Source: Chelonoidis abingdonii (taxonomy: Eukaryota > Chordata > Testudines > Testudinidae). From it: a stretch of DNA of 64,000 bases. Each line of letters starts with the position of its first letter. The first letter of the stretch is position 1. The notes under the pieces were generated by a model, which was not told where the DNA came from, ran no database searches, and saw nothing but the letters and a program-made list of their open reading frames with translations. Positions 49,136-60,691 of this stretch are shown here, in pieces. The DNA lies in the NCBI RefSeq assembly GCF_003597395.2, contig NC_133790.1:20612869-20676868 (forward strand), read 5' to 3'. A program made the translations under genes and the position numbers.

Positions 49136-49445
49136 AGCTAACATCACTGCCAGCTTCAGACTTGCATATCAAATGTAGGCATGTAGCGCAACTTCACTTA
49201 TCTACCTCCTGTGATGATACATTTTTTAGGGGAACTGCTGGACCACCATCACCTCTGACATCTGGGGAAAGGTTCCCAGGTTTCTTCATAAGATTGTGCC
49301 AGATAAATAACAACTATCAAAAAAAAAAAAAAAAGGAAAAAAAAGGCTGATGAGAGCCCCCTTTATTGTAAAGGAATGTAGGGAGAAAGCTCTGATGCCA
49401 AATGTGAGTTTAAAGGAAAAATGTTCTTTAAACTCAGCACATGAA

Positions 49446-49575
49446 GTAAGTCTGACGAAGTGGGCATTCACCCATGAAAGCTTATGCTCCAATACTTCTG
49501 TTAGTCTTTAAAGTGCCACAGGACTCTTTGTTGCTTTTTACAGATCCAGACTAACACGGCTACCCCTCTGATACT
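49446..49575 (+). repeat. Interspersed repeat end with hammerhead-like core
   Basis: Reads agtaagtCTGACGAagtgggcattcacccatGAAAgcttatgctccaatacttctgttagtctttaaagtgccacaggactctttgttgctttttacagatccagactaacacggctacccctctgatacttg. CTGANGA (49452-49458) and GAAA (49476-49479) flank a short stem (gtggg/cccat). The same repeat occurs inverted at 55056-55160. Confidence 0.75.
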
Positions 49576-50864
49576 TGACACATGGAGTAAGAAGCTCTTC
49601 TTGTCATTTAAAAACACATCTGTATTAGAAAATGGACTGTTACGTCATCCTCCCTGCTTTAACAATAGGAAGAACTTTAATATTTAAACATGAAATTTTG
49701 TTTACCTAGTAAAACATATTGTTGGTGTCCTGTGTTCATTTTTCAGCAAAATGGCTGGTGCTAGCAGAAGATTCCAAAACTTCAGACAAAATGCATTATT
49801 TCTATGGAGCCGGAGATGATTCTCCACACATAACACTGAACGAACAAAGTAGTAACAGCTTTCTTTGCAGCTGCTCCTCATGTCTCCTTGGATCTTCTGT
49901 GCTAGCCTTTGTTACATTCATAGCAGCTGTACACTAAGTGACCAGCCAGAGGAGGTCAAACCAGCATTTTCAATTTCAGTGCACAAGCCTCCTCCAAAAC
50001 CAGGAGGATCCGTAATGAAAGAGGGTTTTTTTGTCCTGTTTATTCTCTCAGTAATTTTTTCAAAGAGCAAATCCACAATTGTTTCACTGATTCACTAGAT
50101 ATAGATAGTGTCAAATTTAGGTCTAAAAACAGAACAAAAAAAGAACAAACACAGACCTCTTGTATAATCACATAAGTTTAGCGTCTCAGACCAAAGGAGA
50201 AAAATTACTATTTTGAGTCTGAGGTTTAGAAGTATTTCTGAGGATTTCTAGTGTTCTTGCACCCTCATAGTGTGTGTTTCTTTGTACCAGCAAAGGTAAC
50301 TAACCTATTGTTTTTAAAATTTAATATTAATATGATAGTGCTTAGAGACACCAATCCATATTTGGGATCCTGTTGGGTGGACTGCAGGCTCGGTGCCTGG
50401 CCCAAAGAGTTTATATCCAAGACCAGCAAAAATTCTGTTCTCTCAGGTTGCACCTGTGCCATACTGAGACTTACATGATAAGCACTGGTTTCCTTACTGA
50501 TGTTCTTCCACTCAAAAATATAATAATAAATATAATAGTAATTAATAATAAAAAGTGAATAAACTTTATTCCACATCTAAAATGTGGGATCAGGTAATAC
50601 TGCAAAAGTCTGTATTAGTCACATCAAGTATTAGTATGTTCAGATGTTTTCAATTCAGAGTGAGAGTCTGTCTTACGGTTAATGACATAAATGTGTCTCT
50701 TGCAGTCAAAGGAAACAAGACTTAGCAAGGGACTTGTCAAGGGAAGGGACCAGGAAAGGATGAGGAAGGTCTGTCAGCAGAAGTGGTGGCTACAGTAAGG
50801 AATCTGAATTTGGTCATGTTGGACTCAATGGAAGCAAAGAGGTGCCAGGTGAGAATAGAACATA

Positions 50865-50960
50865 GGATTCACCGTGTTTGATCAGATCAGTCAGCTGTCA
50901 AGTCCAGTGTGCTGCCTTTGGCAGTGGTGATGACAATTCTGGGGAAGGTGAAAAGCCTAT
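50865..50960 (-). repeat. CR1 3' fragment, antisense
   Basis: Reads aacataggattcaccgtgtttgatcagatcagtcagctgtcaagtccagtgtgctgcctttggcagtgg, a diverged version of the 'gaccaaaggtccatctagcccagtatcctg' CR1 segment. Confidence 0.5.
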
Positions 50961-51048
50961 TAATGCACCTGGGCAATTTGTGCAAGGCTGTACACAGATC
51001 AGAGCTATACACCTACTTAGTGCTGTAGGTGATCGTCATACACCTTAA

Positions 51049-51533
51049 GGCCTAGTCCACGCCTAACTCTTAAATTGATCTAGCTATGTTGCTCAGGGAT
51101 GTGAAAAATTGCTGCAACAAAAGTCTACGCTACACATCATAGCTCATCACTACAGCTGTAGTGTTTGTAGTGTAAACGTCCCCTAAGGCCAGAGCTAAAC
51201 TAAAAAGTCAACCTAGCTACGTTCCTCGGGTGTGAAAAATCCACACCTCTGAGCATTGTAGTTCAGACAACCTAACCCATGAAGTAGACAACATTAGGTT
51301 GATGGAAGAATTCTGTAGGCCTACCTACAGCCTCTGTAGCACTTCAGTGTAGACACTCACTACAGTGACAGGAGGAGTTCTCCCATCATTGTGGTTAATC
51401 CACCTTCCTGAGTGGCAGTAGCTAGGTAGACAGAAGAATTCTGGGGGTTAGGTCGACTTCACTTTGTCGCTCAGGTATGGATTTTTCACAACCCCTGTGG
51501 ACATAGCTGGGTCAACATAATGTAGGCCTAGCC
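51049..51533. mobile_element. Harbinger-type MITE(s), possibly two copies in tandem
   Basis: Outer ends are GGCCTAGTCCACGCCTAAC...TGTAGGCCTAGCC, flanked by TTA (51045-51047 and 51534-51536). An internal cccctaaggccagagctaaac at about 51180-51200 looks like another terminus. Both halves share ctagctatgttgctc/ctagctacgttcctc and gtgaaaaat, so this may be one element nested in or joined to another. Confidence 0.65.
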
Positions 51534-52984
51534 TTAGAGAAGATAAGGGCTTTAGAGAAGAAGAGAGGGGTCTGCAGCAGGGATTTCCATACAACCCCTT
51601 CTTCCCTGAAATTTCCCCAACACTTCCCTACCAGTCAACTAGTTGCATCAAACAGTGTTGCCAGTTTAGTCAGGTGGAAATTTGAATTGAAATTGAAATA
51701 TTAATACACACTTCAAAAGCATACTGTATACGGCATGTGATAAAATACTTGTACCTGGTGGAAAAACATAATAGGTTTGAGAAGTATGAACAAAGACTAG
51801 CTTCCTCACACAGCTGTTGTTTTTCTGACAGTGTCAATGCATTTGTTTTGATTAGTAAGCAACGTCTGAATGAGTTCTCTCTGACAACTAGTGATGAGCC
51901 AGGTATTCAGGACCAGACTGTATTTACATGGAAACACCTACTCTGCCTAGGTATCCAGCAGACAGAGCTGTGTTACCCAAGTGATTGATTTTGGCTGGTA
52001 TTGGGTGACAAATCACTTTAGTATTGAATGCAGGGGTAATGAAATGTCATCCTTATTGTGTGAGTAAAGGGCAGCAGAGTGGTACATAGCCTATCCTGAT
52101 TGAGGGGGTCACCCTCAATGCTTAATTTTTGCCAAGTCTGAGCCCTGGCATATCTGGGCTTGGTAGTTCATAGTCCCAGGACCACTGGGCTTGCCACATC
52201 AGTTATGAAAGTAAAAAACTTGCTTCAGCTCCAGCACTTCTTTCATTACAAATTAATCACTGGTCACCTTCAACTGAACTGCACTCACTAAGCAAGGGTT
52301 TTCGATGGCAGATCCCAATGTGGGGAGAGAGAGGGTGGGGACAGCTGTTTTGCTTGGTAGTGTGGGCTCTGCCTAAGTCACAGGCACTATTTGACCTTCT
52401 CCCTCCTGTTTAAAGACAGCTGATAAGGCTCAACTGAGAGTTTTTTGGTTTAAGTGACCTCTAGAGCTGAAATCACTGATAATCAGGTCTAAGTGCTTAG
52501 ATTTGCTGCAGGACAGTGTTTGTGTGAAGGAGACAGTCCAGCCTCCTCTAGCAGTACGGTTCCCCCACTGAGAGCTGAAATAACAGAGAGCTGGTGGAAC
52601 CTCAGGAGCTTCGAGAGGTCACAGTGGCAGGTGGCACGAGAAGGTGGTGGAGCAGGGCCATTGGTGACTGAGAGATGAAGTGAACAATGGCCAGAGCAAG
52701 TGGCCATGGCATGAAGAACAGTGGATAGAGCGAGTAAGGTGCCTTCTCCCTCCCCCTTCCCCAGACTGGGAGGTGAACTCATGTGAAATCACCTCTGAAC
52801 TCTGGGTCTCCACTGACCAAGGACAACTATGAGTGGGGGGCAGTGGAGGAAGAAGGGAGGGGTTACGTCAAAGGAAAATTTGTTTGTTGGACTATGTTTT
52901 AGTGACTTTGCTCCAGAATGCTAAGTTTGTGACTGGGATATTTATATAAATATACATTTCCTATTAGGGCAAGATTTTTTAAAT

Positions 52985-53065
52985 GCATTATTTGCCAAGG
53001 TTGTTATCTCACATAATCGCTATCTCGAGAGGTCGTTATCTTAGGGAGTTTCTGTACTAAACCTT
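52985..53065. repeat. Mariner/Tigger-type end fragment
   Basis: Reads gccaaggttgttatctcacataatcgctatctcgagaggtcgttatcttagggagtttctgtacta, an inverted-repeat-like end similar in style to the element at 56831-57190. Confidence 0.35.
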
Positions 53066-53087
53066 TTTATTATAATTACTTTTTACA

Positions 53088-53745
53088 TAAGAATGGCCAT
53101 GCTGGGTCAAACCAATAGTCCATATAGCCCAGTATCCTGTCTTCTGACAGTGGCCAAGGCCAGGTGCTTCAAAAGGAATGAACAGAAAAGAGCAATTGTC
53201 AAGTGAGCCGTCCCCTGTCATCCACTCCCAGCTTCTGGCAAACAGAGGCTAGGAACACTTAGTGTGTGCTGTTGCATTACTGCCCATCCTGCTAATAGCC
53301 ATTGATGGACCTATCATCCATGAACTTATCTAGTTCTTTTTTTAACCCTGTTATAGTTTTGGCCTTCACAACACCTCTGGCAAAGAGTTCCACAGGTTGA
53401 CTGTGCATTGTGTGAAAAAATACTTTGTTTTAAACCTGCTGCCTATTAATTTCATTTGGTGACCCCTAGTTCTTGTGTTATGAGGAGGAGTAAATAACAC
53501 TTCCTTATTCACTTTTTCCATATCAGTCACGATTTTATAGACCTCTATCATATCTCCTCTGTCGTCTCTTTTCCAAACCGATAAGTCCCAGTCTTAATCT
53601 CTCCTCATATGAAAGCTGTTCCATACCCATAATGATTTTAGTTGCCATTTTCTATACTTTTTCCTACTCCAATACATCTTTTTTTAGTTGGGGTGACTAA
53701 AACTGCATGCACTATTCAAGATGTGGGTGTACCATGGATTTATTT
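53088..53745 (-). mobile_element. CR1 LINE 3' end, antisense
   Basis: The antisense 3' UTR (taagaatggccatgctgggtcaaaccaatagtccatatagcccagtatcc) passes into the ORF2 end. The - strand 53551-53366 reads [35 protein letters not shown], then [10 protein letters not shown], in one frame. It is 5'-truncated and moderately diverged compared with the copy at 40572. Confidence 0.9.
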
Positions 53746-53845
53746 AGTAAAAGTGGAGGAGCATGGTTTGCCAGACTGATCAGCAAACCAATGCCGACAA
53801 CCTATGTGAAAAGGCTGCAAAACACCAAGCCTTTGGACTAAAGAG

Positions 53846-53962
53846 ACCAGATCTCCCGATTTTATAGGGACAGTCCCAATTTTGGGGTCTTTTTCTTATA
53901 TAGGCTTTTATTACCCCCTGCCCCCTTTCCCAGTTTTTCACATTTGCTGTCTGGTCATCCTA
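53846..53962. repeat. Short MITE with 'ctggtca' ends
   Basis: Reads gaccagatctcccgattttatagggacagtcccaattttggggtctttttcttatataggc...tttttcacatttgctgtctggtcatcct. The ends gaccag/ctggtc are inverted. The superfamily is not resolved. Confidence 0.6.
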
Positions 53963-53999
53963 CTTTGGATTGCATTTACATGCAGAAATCCTTATAAGC

Positions 54000-55830
54000 C
54001 AGTCACTGTTAAAGCCAATTTTAGTACTTAATGAGGCTGTTAAGAATGCTGGAGACACAACACAGTTTGAGAACAAACATGGCTGTCGCTTCATACTTTC
54101 TATTTAAGCAAGAGGGACCACACACTACAAACTGGAGGCCAATGTTAAGTGCATGGTCAGTTGCTAATCCTGAAGTTGACCAAGACTGACAAATGCTCAC
54201 TATCATTTTGCAAGAAGCTCAGTTGACTGGTTAGAAGCATGCAGTGGAACGGTGAAAGACTCAGCAGTTGGAAAAGTGAAGAAGTCTCTCACCACATTCA
54301 GAAAATGTGCATATGTGACTGATGAATGCATTGATGCAAATGGTTGTCAAGTATTAAGTCATTGCATATGTTATCTTGATGTCAGTGGTAGGCCAGTAGA
54401 TGCATTTCTACATGTTCAGATTATAGAAGACACATTGACTGCATCTGACAACCAACATCTTAGAAGAGTTAAATGCTTGTAAATTGAACCCAAAAGAGAT
54501 GGCTGCCTGTGCATTTGATGGAGTTACAAACTTCTTTAGAAGACATAGTGGAGTACAGGCTTTACTCAGAGAAAAGTGTAATCCTAATCTCTCCTGTGCC
54601 TACTACAGAGGTTGTTTACTTCAACTAGCGCTAGTATGAGGTGCAGAATCTTCAAAAGACATTTAAAAAGCCATAAATTTAATGCCTTCATTATATTCTA
54701 TTTTTCAGCAAGAGTCCAAAAGGACTGAACATTCTGGAAAAAATAGAAGACGCCCTGGGGCTGAAGTTCAAATGAGTCCAACCTGGGAAAACCTGCTGGC
54801 TTTCTCATAAGCGACCCTTGGCTGTTGTCTTAAAATTACTGCAACTATTATTATTGGCTTTGGAAAGCATCCACCGAGATGGGCCAGATCTAAGTAGTGA
54901 GGCTGGTGGACTACCTTTGGTACTAAGTTCAGAGAAGACTATTGCCATTCTCTCTCTTGTAAGTCTACTGTTGTAACCACTTTGGTCATTAAATAATGCT
55001 ATCTAGGCATCTGCTACAACAGTAGTAGACTTTTGTCCAGCAATAGAAGCTACACTTAGATCAGTAAAAGCAGCAAAGAATCCTGTGGCACCTTATAGAC
55101 TAACAGATGTTTTGAAGCATGAGCTTTTGTGGGTGAATACCCACTTCGTCAGATGCATGTCAGATGAGAGATCAGAAAGAGATACATTGAAAGCATACTG
55201 GAAGAAACAAAGACTTCAGTTCAGAAGACGACTAATTAGGGCACGTATATTGACTCCGTAAGTGAAGAGGACAAGAAATGTTTGTTAAGCCATCTGAAAA
55301 GGTGCACAGATGTGATCCTTACAAATCTATAATAGCAACTTTTGGATTCTACTCAACCTCTATGTAGCTTTCACAGGTGCCTGTACATACCAACAGTTGT
55401 GTGGAGTGAGGCATGACCAGCAATGGGGCTGCCATGTGTTCAGGACAGAATAGAGAATTTGAACACAGAGCGGAATATCATAAGATGAACAAATTAATAT
55501 TTGACTTCAACTTCTTCTTTATCATCACTAGAGGTTCGACCCAATCTTTGTGCTATATTTCCTGGGATGAAAGATGTAGGAATCTATCTCTTGCTGCTCC
55601 CAGTCACAACAGCTACAGTTGAGCATTCTTTTTCCTCACTGAACAGTATGTTGTGTTCTGAAAGGAGTCACCTTCTGCCTGATCCTGAGCATATCATGAA
55701 GGACTGGAAGTACCGAACACACAAGAAGCCACCAAAGATGAAACCCCTGCATTCAAGAAGTTCATTAATAGAGTTGTGCAAAATTACAACAAGAAACCAA
55801 GAATGATGTAGAGGTCGTGCTTCATAGTAG
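54000..55830 (+). pseudogene. Decayed hAT transposase (ZMYM1/TTF-type), interrupted
   Basis: Broken + strand frames show a family order. At 54252-54482, AYVTDECIDANGCQVLSHCICYLDVSGRPVDAFL matches the 'DESTDISGKEQLSLCIRYV' RNase-H-fold block. At about 55570-55700, GIYLLLLPVTTATVEHSFSSLNSMLCSERSHLLPD is the C-terminal hAT dimerisation segment (PVTTATVERSFSSL). Stops and shifts separate the two, and another repeat (55056-55160) has inserted between them. No terminal repeats were found. This is an old relic with no intact reading frame. Confidence 0.75.
55056..55160 (-). repeat. Interspersed repeat end with hammerhead-like core, inverted, nested
   Basis: Reads agcaaagaatcctgtggcaccttatagactaacagatgttttgaagcatgagcttttgtgggtgaatacccacttcgtcagatgcatg. 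It is the inverted counterpart of 49446-49575. On the - strand CTGACGA and a gtggg/cccac stem are kept, but the GAAA box is AAAA. It lies inside the hAT transposase relic, so it inserted later. Confidence 0.75.
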
Positions 55831-56601
55831 GCTTAAGTAGCCAACTTTAATTTGTGTGATGACTTTAAAACATGAGTTAAATCTAATGGTCATGAAACAA
55901 TTTTTAGTTTTTACTATCATGCCATATAGCCCACCTTCGCCCTAACGGTCTCACCCTTTGTCAGCCATCACCCTCTCTGTATATTTAAACAACGTCCCCC
56001 CTAATTTCAATTCCTGGGGAAAACACTGGTCTGTTGCCCGATTCCCTCTTCCCTCTATTTTGATGGATGATTAGTTCCAAACTGTGGAGAGTGAAATGTT
56101 GGTCCTGTTCAGTGCACAAGCATTTTGGGGGGAAGTCTGGAGGAATTGTTTCTTTCACCCTCTACCTCCCTTTTTGTTCCTTTTCACCACTGTTGTCCAT
56201 TTACTACCCACCCTGCTACTGTCTTCGCATATCTGTAACTACCCTAGCAGACTACTTCTCAACAACTGAGTTTGCCTTTCTGCTTCAACTATCTGCTACA
56301 TATATACTCAGAATGCTGAGTGATGATGTCACGGCACAACTGGCATGTTGGTGAAGGCAGGGAATGAGTTTAGAAAGTTTAATTAGCAGACTCCAAAGGT
56401 ATCCTAATTGACTAAATTTCTCTCTTTATGCTAAGTTATATGAAATGTAGAAAGGACGTTTAGTCCTATTAGGATTTTTAAAAAAGTAAAATTGTTACCC
56501 TGCTCACATTGATAGTCATCTTAAAGTAACACTCTCTCTTTTTTTTAACACTAGAGGGTGCCATATTGCAGAATAAAAGGTAAAATCAAAATAGATGACT
56601 A

Positions 56602-58003
56602 CAGGGTAGATTGGTTTTAAATCAAAGTGATTTAAATCCCCAATTTTAATCATGATATAAATCAATAAGCAGGAAACCTGGATGTAAATAATTTATTTTA
56701 ATCGAGTTTGGCATTTGTACTGTAGTTATTTTCCTACAGAGAGGTTAATTTTCATTAAAACATGGATTTGCAGCTAAACACAGTCTTTACACTAAATTTG
56801 ATGCTTCTTTTTGCTAACCTGAAGGATATATAGTAGAATCTCAGAGTTATGAACACCTAGGGAATGGAGGTTGTTCATAACTCTGAAATGTTCATAACCC
56901 TGAACAACATGTTATAGTTGTTCTTTCAAAAGTTTACAACTGAACATTGACTTAATACTCCTTAGAAACTTTACTATGCAGAAGAAAACTGCTGCTTTCC
57001 CTTTATTTTTTGGAGTAGTTTACATTTAATACAGTCCTATACTGTCTTTGCATGGGTTTTTTTAGTTAGTTTTTCTTTTTTTTTTTTAATCTCTGCTGCT
57101 GACTGATTGTGTACTTCTGGTTCCAAATGACATGTGCAGTTGACGGTCAATTTGTAACTCTGGAGTTCTAAACGCTGAGGTTCTGCTATACTATGTAGAC
57201 ATTTATTCAAGCAGTTATAAAACTTAATTTACATTTATTTAGATTCTTAATTCTTTACATTTTTATTATGTTAACAGTGAATGATGCATTTCTTATTTAC
57301 TAGATTAATTTTGTCTTGTGATTTTTGTGAAGCTCTGTTTAGATGGAAATTCAAATTCAATTGAAAATGCACAAAAACAGCATTTCTAATTGAAAAAAAC
57401 TACCTTAAGTAGGATGGTTACATAAGAAAAAAAGTTGATCAAAGCATGTTTTGCATTTAACATTAACTGTTCTACTAAACAAAGGAAATATTATTTGTAG
57501 TTAGTGATTGAGCTGATTGTTTTTGGTCACAAAGTCCTTTAAGAGTTTAGAACTAATAGATCTCATTCTCAGACAGTTTTGATTCATAGATTGGAAAACG
57601 AAAACAAGCTTTCCTGTTTTTTCAGTTCTCTCAGTTGGTTTCTTGACTTTTGAATGAGCTAGTCTTTCAGCTGAACTAGTTGAGTAAACTGAAGTGAAGA
57701 CATTATTCTCTCTGCACCTGCAGAAGAGGCTACTGATGTCAAAAACTGGTTTAGCACTTCAACAAGCTCTGCTTCCAGAAGCTTAGCCAGTGACATCTAC
57801 CAGTCACTGATTTGACTTTCTTTAAAACATGGCAGCAAACATGTACTGCTTCATTTAAATGATTTTAATATTTTATAGTCAGTTTAGGCCTTAATAGAAG
57901 TTGTCAATTTCAAATTTAATTTTAATGGTTTTTTTCTTTAAAAAAAACCCGGTGTTTAAGTAAAAAAAAAAATCTTTTTTTTTTCGAAATCTTTATGCCC
58001 CTG
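56602..58003 (+). mobile_element. Non-autonomous hAT-type element, copy B, split by a mariner-type element
   Basis: It starts cagggtagattggttttaaatc and ends gaaatctttatgcccctg. The flanks gatgacta (56594-56601) and gataacca (58004-58011) match at 6 of 8 bases. Without the nested element it is about 1.04 kb, close to copy A (990 bp), to which it is collinear. No coding potential. Confidence 0.7.
56831..57190. mobile_element. Mariner/Tigger-type MITE nested in hAT copy B
   Basis: The left end tagtagaatctcagagttatgaacacct and right end agttctaaacgctgaggttctgcta are inverted repeats next to TA dinucleotides. The interior (aacaacatgttatagttgttctttcaaaagtttacaactgaac...) is non-coding. It interrupts the alignment of copies A and B at the gaaggatat/actatgtag position. 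Confidence 0.75.
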
Positions 58004-59275
58004 GATAACCAGAGTCTTCATTTGAGCCCTTCAGAGTTCAAATGATCTTAAGCTAAGGTATCCATGTTCCCCCTTGCCCAGTCTGTTTCTGCAGAACCTT
58101 AAAAAATCATGTTCAAAGTATCGTTTGCACAGAATTATAGTTAAATCTAACAGTTGAAAGGATAAATTAATTCTCAGCAAATCCCCCGGATTTAAGTTGT
58201 AAGTAACATTATTGCTACTAAGGTTGTTTGCACTTCTGTTTTGCCTGAAAACAGAGTTATTCTGTGCATGTTTACCAGATTAAAGTTGTTTTAACCTTTG
58301 GCTCCTTGGATATATTTTGTTTAATTAAAGTTAAGCATTTTGTTTCTTTAAAAGATCTTCTGATAAGTGCGTATACAGCTTATTTTGGAAAGGGGTGAAA
58401 GTCCTAGTGTGTTAACTAACATCCCTGCATTAAACGGGTCAAATTGTGCTTTCAGTTACATCAGTGCAAATCCTGAGTGACTTCATTTAGTTAATTGCAG
58501 TTACTCAGGACTTCCAGCGGTGTAACTGAGAGCAGAATTTGGCCCCTGGTATTTATCCTCATTGCTTTGTAAAGTGCTTTGAGATACCTTGTTAAAGACA
58601 TTGTATAAAACCAAATTCTAATTAGGGACAAAAACATGAGTCTGAAAGCAGCACAAGAATGAAATTTGCAGTAAGGTTTTGAGCTGGAAAAGGTCGTACA
58701 GCTGTGTCCAGTGCATAAGAAAGAATAACTAAACAGGCTGCTAGGAGCTAAAATCAGGTACTATAGTCATCTTACAGTAATGCACATGAATTAGGATAGT
58801 GAGAAATAGCTCTGGCATGGCATCGTCTGCAGTAATCAGAAAAATAAAAGGCCCATTAAGTTCCTGCCTCTTCCTCCAATGGGAAGAATAACATTCATTT
58901 TTGCCTACCTTTAGGATTTATTTGTGCAATTAGATGATTGGATACATGGCTTAGTATGAAAGCCCTCAATTGTACAGTCCCACTGGGGGGGACACTTCCC
59001 AATGTGTCTATAAGTAAGCTGTCTAAGGAATACTACCTAATTGAAATCTTGTCTATATATTTGAAAAACATAAAGTAGAAAGTAGTTTCTGGTACAAAAT
59101 TAGCCACTGAGTCCCCCTGCCAATTTTTACTTCACAGTCCATTTTTTTAAAAACATTTTTCTCTCACCTGTTGTTTGATGGTACCACCCAGTAAACAGGG
59201 AAACCAGTGAAACGGATTTACGCAAAGTACTGTCAAATGCACAAAATAACACAGAAATATTTCTAATCTTTTTGT

Positions 59276-59533
59276 TTGTCTACATGGCTAGTTAGCACAT
59301 GGCAAACCTGGGTGTGACTATACAGAGCGCTAGCATGCAGCACATTAACTGCCAGTGTGGATCCTGTTACCATACTCTAAACTGGAGTATGCTTTGATGT
59401 ACTTCGTGCATCAAGGAACTTTCAGTGTGCCGTAGCAGGGTCCCTATGGCCGGTTAGTGCACAGTAGGCTAATGTGCTGTATGTTCACACCTCTGCTTGC
59501 CATGCACTAGCTAGCCATCTAGACAAGTCCTCA
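59276..59533. mobile_element. Fold-back MITE with long inverted ends
   Basis: The left arm tgtctacatggctagttagcacatggcaaacctgggtgtgactatacag and the right arm (complement of tgtctagatggctagctagtgcatggcaagcagaggtgtgaacatacag) pair over roughly 50-80 bp. It is probably a Harbinger-type derivative. The target duplication is unclear. Confidence 0.65.
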
Positions 59534-60691
59534 GATACAGGAATTTTAGGCGTGCCACAACAGTAGGTAAAAAAAACCAAAAACCTCACTGTTCAATTTT
59601 TAAGTCAATTGTATGTTTTAAACATACTAAGTACTATGTAAATATATAAGTACATGTATGTTGCACATAAAACTAGGTACCAAATATGCAAGTATAGTAA
59701 GAACCTGCCAAACTCAGGTGAAACAGTTTTTGAAAATCAAGATCAGATTTTCAGATACTGATCACCTCTAGCTGCTGTTGTGTGCGTACAGTGCTTTGCA
59801 CAAAATAACCTAATTTCCCATTTGGGACTCTAAGAGCTACTACAATAGAAATAATAATGGACTTCACTGAGATTTACTGGTGCTCAACACCCTTTGAGAA
59901 TCAGGACAATAAGGTCTGATTCCATAATCTTTGACAGGCAGAAGTCCCGTCTAAACCAACAGGAATTTTGCCTGCCTCAGAAATAAAAGCTCAGACCCTT
60001 AATCTGTTAACTGTGCACCAATCCTGCAATCTGGTCTACATAGGCAGATCCCTGAACCCACTTTCAACCCCTTTGAGTTGAGTGAGAAGAGCTGACACAG
60101 GGGTCTGCTCACATGGAACGGTTATAAAACTGGGGCAAAACTTATTTTCAAATACTCTGTGTATATGCTGCCACATCATACTTGCTTTAGTACTATATTA
60201 TATATAAACCATTACTACGGAATGTTTTATGAACAAAAAGTGCTGCTTCTATTTAAAACCACCCTCTGGTTCCCTGTAATGTCACACAGTTGCATACCCC
60301 ACATTTTATACTCCTTAAAAGTTATGTTGGCACATGTTATTTTCCTTGCTAAATGCACGGGTATATATAAAGAGTAACTTCTGAAATAAGATTACATTAA
60401 TGATCTTGTTTTCCTCATGAAGGAGAGGGCTCAGGGTGCTTTCTCCAACTTTGTTAATATTCTTAACTGAGCCAACTTTTAACTAACATTCTTGTACTGC
60501 GGGTTTTTTAACTTTATTTCCCCCCGCCCCCCCAAAGTCTGGCCGTCATCAGTTTGGGTTGTCTTCTAGATAGTAGACTGGAGATTTCCATTAACTTAGA
60601 CTTGGGAGCGTTTAAAATATGTGAAGATCTAGACATTCATAGTGAAAGTTACACAGTTTACAATGTAAACATGCAGTGTTAAGCTTTAAAC

